Shown here piece after piece: positions 1-8,861 of a stretch of DNA of 45,738 bases. The notes below the pieces were generated by a model. It saw only the letters and a program-made list of their open reading frames with translations. It was not told the origin of the DNA and ran no database searches. Origin of the DNA: an uncultured Nostoc sp. (lineage in GTDB: Bacteria > Cyanobacteriota > Cyanobacteriia > Cyanobacteriales > Nostocaceae); the NCBI RefSeq assembly GCF_937863485.1, contig NZ_CALMFY010000048.1, positions 10,618 through 56,355 on the forward strand, read 5' to 3'. The translations under genes and the position numbers were made by a program. The stretch's first letter is position 1. Each line of letters opens with the position of its first letter.

Positions 1-68
1 AAAGAACAATTACGATGGATTTTTGTTTTAAAATACTCATTTTCAAAATTATGTTTAAGTAATATTTT

Positions 69-251
69 CTTTCAACCCACCTCTAGTCGGGATGGTTGTT
101 GAAACCTTCAGAGTAAACTGAACAAAACCTTGGAGAGAAATCTTTCAACCCACCTCTAGTCGGGATGGTTGTTGAAACACCATGAACAAAGATGGTGACG
201 CAGAGAGGGGCCAACTTTCAACCCACCTCTAGTCGGGATGGTTGTTGAAAC
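69..251 (-). CRISPR. Type V-K CRISPR array, three 37-bp repeats and two 36-bp spacers
   Basis: Three identical 37-bp repeats occupy 69-105, 142-178 and 215-251; spacers are 106-141 and 179-214, 36 bp each. On the minus strand, the direction of cas12k and tracrRNA, each repeat begins GTTTCAACAACCATCCCGAC and ends GGTGGGTTGAAAG, close to the repeat of characterised V-K CASTs. No further repeat is found in 1-68, so the array ends at base 69 on its distal side. Perfect repeat identity suggests little decay. The divergent distal repeat with a homing spacer known from some V-K elements is not visible here and could lie outside the window. Neither spacer has an evident match inside this window. Confidence 0.96.
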
Positions 252-449
252 TCGACCCGTCTAGAACCCTTGCTATAAAAGCTTTCCATACACATAATTT
301 GGCAGGTCTGCTAAAAAGAGTCTTGAACTTAAAATTAAAAAACTAAATACATTGACATACTAGTTTCTTAAGTCAAGACTGGATAAGGGTTTTGAACTTT
401 TGGCGGGACTCCAGGGATTTTGCCCCCGCTTTGACACGCCAAAAAAATA
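252..449 (-). promoter_or_regulatory. Leader between tracrRNA and CRISPR array
   Basis: This AT-rich stretch separates the tracrRNA 3' end from the first repeat, the position of the array leader and promoter. On the minus strand there is a TTGACT-like box near 376 and an AT-rich TTTATAG close to the array. At 403-429 a short stem (GCGGG with CCCGC) sits just beyond the tracrRNA end and may help end that transcript. No open frame of interest is present. Confidence 0.5.
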
Positions 450-714
450 TTTAGGAGGGTTCCCCCGACGAAGGGGGTGATTCAGTAGCCACCACTGTAG
501 TAATCCACACCGTTATGAATAACGGCTACGGCTAAAAGCCTTACTCCTTATTGCTGGGAGCGCACCTATCCCATCTATAGAATTCTACAGATGGCAGCAT
601 CAGAAGCGGGCAGCTACCAGGGCCAGAAAGCATGACAGTCTTCCAACTGCCAAACTAACCCAGATTTTACACAGAACATTGGCTTAAAAGAGCATGAACT
701 GCGGCGCTATTATA
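450..714 (-). ncRNA. tracrRNA of the type V-K CAST
   Basis: Read on the minus strand, the segment contains blocks shared with characterised V-K tracrRNAs in the same order: AATAGCGCCGCAGTTCATGC near 712, CTGGTAGCTGC near 620, GATAGGTGCGCTCCCAGCAA near 570, GTGGCTACTGAATCACCCCC near 490, and GGGGGAACCCTCC near 465. The last block can pair with the GGTGGG part of the repeat. It sits between cas12k and the array, the expected place. A TATAAT-like box overlaps 709-714, so the true 5' end may be near 702. The 3' end is set at the run of T near 441-450. It is longer than the roughly 216-nt version used in engineered systems, mainly from an extra hairpin near 510-550. It looks intact although its effector gene is truncated. 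Confidence 0.88.
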
Positions 715-748
715 ACAATATTATATTTTCAAGGTTCGGATTAGTGAG

Positions 749-2149
749 TTAAATAAAAGCAGCTTGACGTTCTTGATATGCAAAGACGGCTAAATCTCGC
801 GCTTTTTCTTGTGAACTGGCTTTAATTGGCTGTGTACCAATTTCAGTGGAAATTCCGGCTTTTGCAGCTTGGGATTTAATACTCTCAATTAATCGGCCGT
901 AACTCCAGCGATGAACGCTCATACGGTATTCTTTGGCGTATTTGTGTTGAGCTTCCTTGTAACCAGGACATTTCTTCTCTGCTCTGGATTGGATTTCACT
1001 ACTGATTTGCTCACGCATATCGTGGAGTTTTGGGATAACTATGCTGTCTGCTTGATAGGTTTTGGCGATCGCAACAATCGCATCTGCCAGTAATCTATCA
1101 ACATATTGCCCTAACTCTGATTCGCCAAATGAGTTTGGCGCGTTTTGTTTCTGAGCTTTGTGGCGTTCGTGAGAAAGACGTTGCTGTTGCTGTCGCTGGC
1201 GGTTGAGAAGATTGTAGTGATCACCCAGTAATTGTTTAACGCTGCGATAAGTAAGAACTTTATTGTTGGCAGCATCTACCACAGCAACTGTTGCGGGTTT
1301 ATCTAGACCCAAGCTTACACCAACCAGAATATTAGATTTTCCTTGATACAGAGGTTTACTGGGACGACCAGGGAAGGGGATGTTAAGTTTACGCCTCGTG
1401 GTTAACTCTTTTGTTAGACGAGTTACATCATTCTTCTTTAAACTACCTTTTTGTTCCATTTTACTGATAGTTTTGTCAGCCTGGTTGATTTTTTCAAGGC
1501 GAACTAGTTCTGTTTCTTCTTGTGCCCACAAACGTGTTTCTATAGAGCATTGAAGAATCAAGTGGTGAATTTTCCACGGTTCCTTTGTACCCTTTTGTTC
1601 CTCCCAGAGCAAACGCCCAGAACGTAGAATAAATAACCCAGAAAAATATGTTTCATCATTATGCCAAATTTGCCAGTCTTGACAGAAGCGTTGAAAATAA
1701 TGAAGCTGGCGAGAATCACAATAAACCTCAAATTTAGGTTCATTCATTAGTTTAATTATCCCATTAAATTTGACAAAGATACGACCTTTATCATTTGTCA
1801 ACCAAGTTAGGTCTGTATTGGTTTCATAGTCAATGGGATATGGCATATAGCTATTTCCTCTCAGCAGGGTAGCTTGCCAAGATTTAGCTTTATCTTCATT
1901 TTGAGGGACTTTATTAACCACCTCTAACAAAGTTTTCAGCCACTTTTCTCCTGTTAAATCTCGCCCCTTGGGTTTCCGACTTTTGATTTGATTTTTTAAA
2001 CGTTCAAGTTCTATTTCTTTTTTGCGCCTACTCTTAGCATATTGGTCGGGATCTTCATCAACCTCACTAACCTGACAGTTATTTTTGAGTAGATAGGCAA
2101 GGGCACATCGAGATAAACTAAAAGCGCAATAGCGTAAAAGCTTTGTAGC
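749..2149 (-). pseudogene. cas12k: Cas12k, N-terminally truncated (type V-K CRISPR effector)
   Basis: Cas12k binds the tracrRNA-crRNA guide and marks the target for CAST insertion without cutting it. The frame is open from 2149 to the stop at 749, about 466 codons, and matches Cas12k from the conserved YLLKNNC segment (about 2100) to the C-terminus. This includes PKGRDLT (near 1960), RQLHYFQRF, the degenerate RuvC-I segment VGVSLGLDKPATVAVVD, LGDHYNLLNRQR, and HRWSYGRLIESI near the end. Full-length relatives have about 640 residues, so about 185 N-terminal residues (PAM recognition and start) are absent. The sequence before 2117 is unrelated and meets a stop at 2150-2152. A TTG at 1930 could start a 393-residue product. 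Loss of the N-terminus should abolish guide-directed target recognition. Identification is secure; non-function is inferred. Confidence 0.92.
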
Positions 2150-2212
2150 TCAAATGTATTTTTATTAAAATGCTGTGTCAAAATTAAGCCCGAACAAAGA
2201 CTTGGTATTGGG

Positions 2213-2374
2213 ATGACTGAAGAAACACGAGAGGTTCGGGGAAGAATCCCTAAAAGTTTAAAAATTGCATTCGAGATTGCCTGCGCCCGTCTGGAAATAA
2301 CTCAGACAGCAGCATTGGAGGAGGCTATTAAGGAATGGTTGAAAAAATATGAGTCTACGTCTAGTGACAAATAG
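2213..2374 (+). CDS. Small ribbon-helix-helix (Arc/CopG-like) protein, candidate CAST repressor
   Basis: A 53-residue protein starting ATG at 2213 and ending TAG at 2372-2374. Residues 8-45 fit a ribbon-helix-helix fold: a short basic strand (VRGRIPKSLK), helix A (IAFEIACARLE), then helix B (QTAALEEAIKEWLKKYE). It is divergent from cas12k, whose truncated end lies about 65 bp away. V-K elements commonly keep a small repressor next to cas12k, either MerR-like (CvkR) or RHH-type, so a role in repressing cas12k or tracrRNA is the natural reading. The original intergenic promoter seems to have gone with the cas12k N-terminus. No strong Shine-Dalgarno is visible before the ATG (TATTGGG only). A plasmid-type partition or antitoxin regulator is the alternative. 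Confidence 0.6.
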   Translation: MTEETREVRGRIPKSLKIAFEIACARLEITQTAALEEAIKEWLKKYESTSSDK

Positions 2375-2932
2375 AGTCAGTTAGAAGCAACAGACGTTTT
2401 ATTTGGATTAACTAATTCTTCGTAATGGCGGCTATATTCTGGAACCATTTTGGTTCCGGTAATTCCTATCAAAATCCTCAATAAACTGTGCAATGCGATC
2501 GCAATTTCTCATCAAATCTGACTACCACAATCACATATAAGTCTGACTAACTGGGTTGAAAATTATATTAATACTCAGTATTAATACTAGTGCATTTTCA
2601 AGGATGTGTTGCTATATTTTGAACAGACCAATTGGTATACTTGCTCACGCTTGTAACCATAAGTATGTATGGTTTTGATGGGCGAAATATATCGATATTT
2701 TCATTAAATAGATTCAAATAGTTTAAATAATGTAAATAAAAATACTATTAAAATATACATTAGTTTTTGGGTAATTAAATTTATAAGTATTTTTAGATAC
2801 TAAATTTTTATACTCATTTAAAATCTGCGGATTTGCAACTGTGAGCGATCGCTTAACAGGTAATTTTTCATGCAAAAAATAGCTTCTCTGTGATTGGTGT
2901 AGGGGTTCCAACAGGGTAAAGGGGTGTAGGGG
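2375..2932. other. Intergenic stretch between RHH gene and drmD, AT-rich with palindromic repeat
   Basis: No convincing gene. On the minus strand, codons ending at the TGA in 2379-2377 read like a short C-terminal remnant (segment GTKMVPEYSRHYEELVNP), but upstream in that frame nothing recognisable continues. TATTAATACT at 2566-2575 is repeated at 2579-2588, the second copy lying inside a perfect 12-bp palindrome AGTATTAATACT (2577-2588). These are operator-like and could serve the RHH protein or the DISARM promoter. From 2680 to 2880 the DNA is strongly AT-rich, as expected for a promoter of drmD; GTAAAGGGG and TAGGGG precede its ATG. Confidence 0.4.
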
Positions 2933-5070
2933 ATGAGTGTTGTTACTGGTCAAATTGTGCGAGTGCGATCGCGGCAGTATCTTGTAGAAGATGTAGTGGC
3001 TAAACCTTTGGTGAAGGAAGACACTTTAGTTTGCCTTTCGTGTTTGGAAGATGATGCGTTAGGAGAACAGTTAGAAGTTCTTTGGGAAAGAGAAGTTGAT
3101 GCCAAAGTCATAGGTAAAACTTCGTGGGAGTCCATAGCAAACCGAGGTTTTGACAATCCCCGTCTATTTTCGGCTTATCTCCATACTCTGCGCTGGAACT
3201 GCGTTACCTCAACTGACCCAAAACTGTTTCAAGCACCATACCGTGCAGGTATTGAAGTCAAGGCTTACCAACTTGAACCGCTACGCAAGGCTTTATTAAT
3301 GCCTAGAGTTGCTTTGTTTATTGCTGACGATGTTGGTTTAGGGAAAACCATAGAAGCAGGTCTGATTTTAAGAGAGATGTTGATGCGGCAAAAAGTTCGC
3401 CGTGTTTTGATTTCCTGTCCGCCGTCGGTTGTACGGCAATGGCAAGAAGAAATGGAAAGCCGCTTCGGGCTAACTTTTGTAATTTTTGATCGTGAGTTTG
3501 TAGCTAGTCGTCGTCAAGAACGCGGTTATGGAATTAACCCTTGGACAACTCATAGCCGCTTCATTATTTCCCATGCTTTGTTACGCGATGAAACCTATGC
3601 TGCTCCTTTGCGTGATTGGTTGGGAGATTTTACAGGCGCATCAATGCTGATTCTTGATGAAGCACACAACGCAGCCCCAGCCAGTGGTACGAAGTATGCT
3701 GTAGATTCTCAACTCACACGCACCGTCCGCGATATAGCCCCAAGGTTTGAACATAAGCTGTTTCTTTCTGCTACGCCCCATAATGGACATTCCAATAGCT
3801 TTGCAGCTTTGCTGGAAATCCTCGACCCGCAACGATTTTGTCGAGGTGTACCCGTGCGCGATCGCAAGCTTTTAGATACGGTGATGGTGCGGCGGTTAAA
3901 GCAAGATTTACGGGAGATTGGCGAAGAGTTTCCCGAACGGCGAGTTATTCCTATGTACAAGCAGAAGAAGATACTCAGGTAACGGTGGCGACTGGACAGG
4001 CTGCAAGCTTTGGGTTAAGCAGTCGGGAATTGGAAATTTTAGAAGAGATGACCGATGTAGCCAACCAAGCTAGATATCAAGCAGACCCACGAGTTGAAAA
4101 GTTGGTGGCTTGGATTAAACAAAATCTCTGTCCTGATTTGGGTAAACCTAATGCTACTTGGTTAGATAAACGAGCCATTATATTTACTGAATACACAGAT
4201 ACAAAACGCTACTTGCAGCAAAAACTCCAAGAAGCGATGGCTGCGCCAAAGTCTTCGACTAACGCAGGCTTAGATAGAGAACGCGATAGCGAAGCGCTAC
4301 GGCGAAACGCCGAACGCATTGATGCATTTCATGGCGGTATTGGCGAAGAACGCCGGGAAGCCATTAAAAATGCCTTTAACTCCGACCCATCACGTCACCC
4401 CCTCCGCATTCTCATAGCCACGGATGCAGCACGGGAAGGAGTAAATCTGTAAAACAATTGTGCTGACCTATTCCATTTTGATGTGCCTTGGAATCCATCA
4501 CGGATGGAGCAGCGTAACGGACGTATTGACAGGAAATTACAGCGATCGCCTGTTGTTCACTGCTACTACTTTGTTTTAGCGCAACGGACAGAGGACAAAG
4601 TATTGAAAGTGCTGGTGAAGAAGACCGAAACAATTCAAAAAGAATTGGGAACGCTTTCGCCAGTTGTGCAGAAGAATTTATCGCGGTTATTAGAAGGTGG
4701 TATTCGCCACAATCAGGTAAATAGTATAACTGTATCCATCGAACAAGCTGATTTACCTAACTTATCAGTCATTAATGAGGAACTCGAAGAAAATCGACTG
4801 CGGAAGGAAGAATTAACCAAGGAATTATCCCAGTTACAGGAGATGCTGAAAACGTCGCGGGATTGGTTGGGACTGAGTGATGAACACTTCCGCAATGCTA
4901 TTTCCGCTTCTTTGGAAATTCTCGGTACAACTCCTCTGGCCCCAGTCGATAGTCAAGAAGCTTGGCAAGATTCGGCTACTGCACGCTGGACGCTTCCACC
5001 CCTTGACCAACGGGCAGACCCGACGTGGGCGAATACTCTTGATACTTTAAGACCGCCACGCAAGAAAGGA
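2933..5070 (+). pseudogene. drmD: DrmD, class 1 DISARM SNF2-like helicase (internally deleted, nonsense codon)
   Basis: DrmD is the SNF2-family helicase specific to class 1 DISARM. From ATG 2933 the first 345 codons are intact and contain the helicase core: ADDVGLGKTIEAGLIL (motif I, about residue 132), LISCPPSVVRQWQ (Ia), ILDEAHN (DEAH box, about residue 243) and LFLSATPHNGHSNSF (III). After ERRVIP (near 3955) the frame breaks. Homology resumes in frame 1 with EEDTQVTV, so the linker between the two helicase lobes, roughly 150 residues in relatives, is missing. Lobe 2 follows (FTEYTDTKRYL, DAFHGGIGEERRE, DAAREGVNL), then TAA at 4450-4452 where relatives read glutamine, then NGRIDRKLQR. Homology to DrmD stops near 5070 (TLRPPRKKG), where it runs in frame into DrmMI-like sequence. 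At least three lesions; certainly non-functional. Confidence 0.85.
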
Positions 5071-6997
5071 CACCTGACCTTTCCGGTACAGGCGATGTGC
5101 GAAGTATCGGGACGGTTAATTTTGGGTGCAATGCAGATGTTATTGGAAGAACAGCGAGTGTTCAATGCGCCAACTGACCGCCGTTTAGTAGCGTTGCTGC
5201 AAAATAGCCGTAAGTACCAAAACGAAGTTTCTACCAAGTTATCAGAACAGGTTGTTGATGCGCTGTGGGAATTACTGCGTGGTTTTCAAACTGCAAATGC
5301 AACTGCTAACGGACTCTTGCTTGATGACATTGCCCAAAATGACCCCCAACATATCTACGGTGGCTTAATTACAGTTTTGCTGCGGTTGGTGTTTCTGCTG
5401 TATGCGGAAGATGAGGGATTGATGCCGCAGGGTTCGATTTACACGCGCAACTATTCAGTAACTGGGCTGTATGAGAGATTGCGCGAGGATGCGGGTAACT
5501 ATCCTGACACGATGGAACAGCGTTATGGTGCTTGGGCATGGTTACTCAGTCTTTTTCGCTTGGTTTACGATGGCGGCTGTCATGCTGATTTATATTTGCC
5601 AGCACGTCACGGACAGGTTTTTGACCCGGATGAGTACGCATTTTTAGAAGGTCGTTCTCGCAATACTACCTATAAAGAATGGGAGTTGATTGAACCGCCA
5701 CGGATTTCGGATAGCGTAGTTCATGAGGTATTGCGAGGGTTACTTGTTCTTGATGGTGAACGCCTATCTTATCGGGCTTTAGATGTAGAGCAGATTGGCT
5801 CGGTTTACTCCGCGATAATGGGTTATGAAGTAAACAATGCTACCTCAAAATCGATTGGTGTATGGAGTAAACCCAAGGGTGCGAAAACCTCTGTAACTGT
5901 GGTTGTTAGCGTTGATGAAGTTTTAAACATCAAAGCCAATGACAGGGCGAAGTATTTAAAAGAAGTTGCAGGTTGTGAAATGTCCGGTAAATCACTGACT
6001 GAGTTAAAGCAAGTGAAAACCGCCGAGGATTTAATTGCAGCTTTAGGACGGAAGATATCGCCGCAAACTCCCGCTTTATTGACTGCTGGTTCATTGTATT
6101 TGCAACCAGGGGAAGAACGGCGACGTAGTGGTTCTCATTATACACCCCGTGCCTATTGTAGAGGAAAAAGTCAAGCCTGAACGTCAAAATTTAAAACGTG
6201 ATGCTTATAAAACGCGGTGGTGGCAATACGCAGAAAAACAATCAGCTTTGTATAAAGCGATTACACCTCTCGAACGTGTATTAGTTATTGCTTGTGTTGG
6301 TCAACACGGATCATTTGCGTTTTTATCTTCCAATATAATCTTTTCTCATGCCTTAGCAGTTTTTGCACTCCCTACTGACTCTGCATTTTGCACCCTTCAA
6401 TCTCGCATTCATGAAATTTGGATACGCTTTTTCGGTTCATCTATGAAAGATGACCTTCGCTACACTCCTACCGACTGTTTTCAAACCTTCCCCTTCCCCG
6501 AAAACTGGGAAACCAACCCCACCCTAGAAGCCATAGGTAAAGAATACTACGAATACCGCGCCGCCTTAATGGTTCGCAACAACCAAGGACTCACCGACAC
6601 CTACAACCGCTTCCACGACCCCGACGAATACGACCCTGAAATCCTCAAACTCCGCGAACTCCACACCGCAATGGATAAAGCCGTCCTCGACGCTTACGGC
6701 TGGTCAGATATCTCCACCGACTGCGATTTTATTCTCGACTACGAGGAGGAAGAAGACACAGAAAACAGCAGTGGACGACAAAAGAAAAAACCCTGGCGTT
6801 ATCGTTGGCGCGAAGAAATCCACGATGAAGTTTTAGCACGGTTGCTTGATTTAAACCAAAAACGCGCCGAAGCAGAAATCTTAGGCGGTAAGGCTGCGGT
6901 TAAGAGTAAGGGGAAAGGAGAAAAAGTGATAAAAGGACGCAAAAATAGTAAAAATAAAAATCATCCGGTAACTATTCCGGGGATGGATAATGTTTAG
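5071..6997 (+). pseudogene. drmMI: DrmMI, class 1 DISARM adenine methyltransferase (both N-terminus and catalytic core deleted)
   Basis: DrmMI is the adenine-N6 methyltransferase that marks self DNA in class 1 DISARM. Similarity begins near 5077 (FPVQAMCEVSGRLILG), in frame behind the DrmD remnant, with no start codon of its own. It runs through LLQNSRKYQNEVSTKL, LLRLVFLLYAEDEGLMP, ALDVEQIGSVYSAIMGYE and PGEERRRSGSHYTPR (to 6150). The frame then shifts and resumes near 6152 with EEKVKPERQNLK, the target-recognition and C-terminal part (DLRYTPTDCFQTFPFPENW, HTAMDKAVLDAYGW, WRYRWREEIHDEVLARLL), to the stop at 6995-6997. The methyltransferase core that should sit between, with SAM-binding DPAxGSG and catalytic NPPF/Y motifs, is absent; neither motif occurs in the fragments. 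No methylation activity is expected. Confidence 0.85.
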
Positions 6998-7007
6998 GGT
7001 TTGACAC

Positions 7008-7077
7008 GAAAAACATACTTTTGAGTAATACAACTTTGTCTCTCAAAAAAAATAAACTTTTGTGTTGTATGTTTTTC
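7008..7077. terminator. Stem-loop between convergent drmMI and higA
   Basis: GAAAAACATAC (7008-7018) and GTATGTTTTTC (7067-7077) form a perfect 11-bp inverted repeat, with TTTTGAG and CTCAAAA nested inside. It sits between convergently transcribed genes, so it may act as a terminator in both directions. The stem is AT-rich and the loop long, so a decayed mobile-element terminus is also possible. Confidence 0.45.
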
Positions 7078-7111
7078 TTATATTTATATAGCGGACAAGA
7101 TGCCCGCACTA

Positions 7112-8206
7112 CTAATTATCAATCGAATTTTGGAAAAAGGGGCTGACTTTTACTAGTAACACTCTTAAATTTTTATGAGGAACTAATTTGTCATGTTGTA
7201 AGCGACCAATAATTATGCCTGGATGCCTGCTTTGAGTATGAGCAAATTCTTCGATGCCTTTAGGAGAAAAGACTTTTTTGCTCCTGGTAATAAAATCCTT
7301 ATATCGCTGAGGATGTATTAACCATTCAGCGGCTTTCTGATTCGCGTCTGTTTCTTCTTCGTTCTCTTCTAAAGCGTATAAATTGTCTAAGTAGCTGCCT
7401 TGATGTCCTAAAAATATATGTGCTAACTCATGCATGAGAGTAAACCAAAATGAGTCAATTCGGTCATATCTCAGTGTCAGTGCAATAACTGGGTTACTTT
7501 CTAAATAAAAAGCTGCACCATCTAAATAGGTTTTACTCAAGTGCGGCACAATTACAAAATGTACACCCAAATCTCCTAGTAATTTAGGAATTAGCACAAT
7601 ATTTTCTACTTTTTCGGCACAAGCAAGAATTTCTGGTATGGCATTTTCTAACTTTGTGCGGTCAAAGCTTCTAATTTTCCGTTCTTTAGCTAGATTCTCA
7701 ACTCGTTTTACCCAAGTTATGCGAGAAATATCTTCTGGTCTTCTATGTTCCGAACAACGAAAATTAACGCTTAACTTGGGTATTTCATCCAAGGAGCGTA
7801 TGGAGAAAAAATTGCATATTTGCTGTTCTAGACTATCAATTGAATCTGTTTTTTTTATCCACCCATTTTTGATGATTTCAGACATGGGAAGAATTGTATA
7901 TAATTGACTTTTACGAGTTATACTTTTCTCCTTTTCCTCCTCCTTTTTTTCTTTTCCCGCTAGATGAAGCCGATATTTTGCTTCTAAGTTTGTCCAAAAC
8001 TCAGCAGAAGTACCCAAAGCTTGCGACAATTCGATCGCGGTTTCTGGTGTAATTTGCTTGGTTCCCCGAATAATTTCGTTGATAGTTTGAACTGGACGAC
8101 CAATAATTTCAGCTAAATCTTTTTGCGTCCAGCCACGCGCTTCTAATTCTCGACTTAAAATTTTTCCAGGTGTTGGTACTCTTGCTGGTGTTAAATTCTG
8201 GCTCAT
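7112..8206 (-). CDS. higA: HigA-type antitoxin fused to ImmA/IrrE-like zinc peptidase domain
   Basis: HigA neutralises the HigB toxin and represses the operon. The N-terminal 75 residues are a HigA-type helix-turn-helix (TPGKILSRELEARGWTQKDL, then GRPVQTINEIIRGTKQITPE). After a lysine/glutamate-rich linker comes a roughly 270-residue domain with the zinc-peptidase motif HELAH in SFWFTLMHELAHIFLGHQ, as in ImmA/IrrE (DUF955) proteins. The start chosen is ATG at 8206, with GGGGAGA eight bases upstream; the frame is open 14 codons further but without a better start. It lies 25 bp downstream of the toxin gene, giving the toxin-first order of HigBA. The pair is antisense to the flanking DISARM genes. 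No lesion is visible, unlike its neighbours. Whether the peptidase domain cleaves the antitoxin or another regulator is unknown. Confidence 0.85.
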   Translation of the reverse strand: MSQNLTPARVPTPGKILSRELEARGWTQKDLAEIIGRPVQTINEIIRGTKQITPETAIELSQALGTSAEFWTNLEAKYRLHLAGKEKKEEEKEKSITRKSQLYTILPMSEIIKNGWIKKTDSIDSLEQQICNFFSIRSLDEIPKLSVNFRCSEHRRPEDISRITWVKRVENLAKERKIRSFDRTKLENAIPEILACAEKVENIVLIPKLLGDLGVHFVIVPHLSKTYLDGAAFYLESNPVIALTLRYDRIDSFWFTLMHELAHIFLGHQGSYLDNLYALEENEEETDANQKAAEWLIHPQRYKDFITRSKKVFSPKGIEEFAHTQSRHPGIIIGRLQHDKLVPHKNLRVLLVKVSPFFQNSIDN

Positions 8207-8231
8207 ATTCTTGTCTCCCCTGCTGTATCGG

Positions 8232-8543
8232 TTAGTGGTAATCCTCAATATCGATAATGGTCAGGTAATTACCCTGTTCATCTTTATCCACTGTCAAAAT
8301 CAAGCGCCACTGGTCATTTAAACGTAAGGAACGCTGTCCTACTTTCCCTCGTTTTCCTTGCAGTTTTTCAAATCGCAATCCCTTTTGAGCATATAAGTCT
8401 CGTTCGTCTACAGCAGCATCAATAATCGCCATCACCTCAAAAAAGTCATCAACCACACCTGGGTATTTATGAGCATCTTTTTCTTCTGTATAAAGTGCTT
8501 CGAGTTTCTTTTTCTTAAAGATAAAACGCAAAGCTTCCCCCAA
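8232..8543 (-). CDS. higB: HigB-type toxin (RelE superfamily mRNA interferase)
   Basis: HigB toxins are small RelE-fold ribonucleases that cleave mRNA on the ribosome. The 103-residue product shows the HigB pattern: an N-terminal KKKKLEALY helix, FFEVMAIIDAA, then LRFEKLQGKRGKVGQRSLRLNDQWRLIL and IIDIEDYH at the C-terminus. The conserved basic RSLRLNDQWR segment carries the expected catalytic and binding residues. The reading frame begins at TTG 8543; a second TTG at 8531, preceded closely by GGGGAA, is an alternative start and would remove four residues. It precedes higA on the same strand. The region upstream (8544-8861) should hold its promoter. Intact and likely functional. Confidence 0.85.
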   Translation of the reverse strand: MGEALRFIFKKKKLEALYTEEKDAHKYPGVVDDFFEVMAIIDAAVDERDLYAQKGLRFEKLQGKRGKVGQRSLRLNDQWRLILTVDKDEQGNYLTIIDIEDYH

Positions 8544-8861
8544 GTAAATGCAGTGGATTCTGCATTATATTATGATTTGATTCAGTCTTGGGGTGAATCA
8601 CTGATATTTAAATTGTAAATCTTAATCAGACAAGAATTTTAAGTTGTTTGTAAAAGTTTGTCAGAGGATGATGAAATTTAATAAAAAACTATTCTGCTAA
8701 GGGTTTTGACGTTTTTATTTAATGGAACACTTTGCTTGAGTCTAATTTTATATAGAACAATTGTACTATAAAGCACGATTAAGGGCAAGTTTTCGATTTG
8801 TTTATGAATATGTACAGTCAATGGTTATTTTTATCTGTTATACAAGAGTTAAAAAGTATAC
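8544..8861. promoter_or_regulatory. Divergent promoter region between higBA and drmA
   Basis: 318 bp of AT-rich DNA with no open frame of interest. It should contain promoters for higBA (minus) and the drmABC part of DISARM (plus). TTGATT and TTGTACTATAAAG-like boxes are present, but none is a decisive match, and no clear palindrome for HigA is seen. Confidence 0.35.

Noticed and set aside
1..68. Additional CRISPR repeat or CAST right end at the window edge
   Set aside because: No repeat-like or TnsB-site-like sequence is present in these bases.
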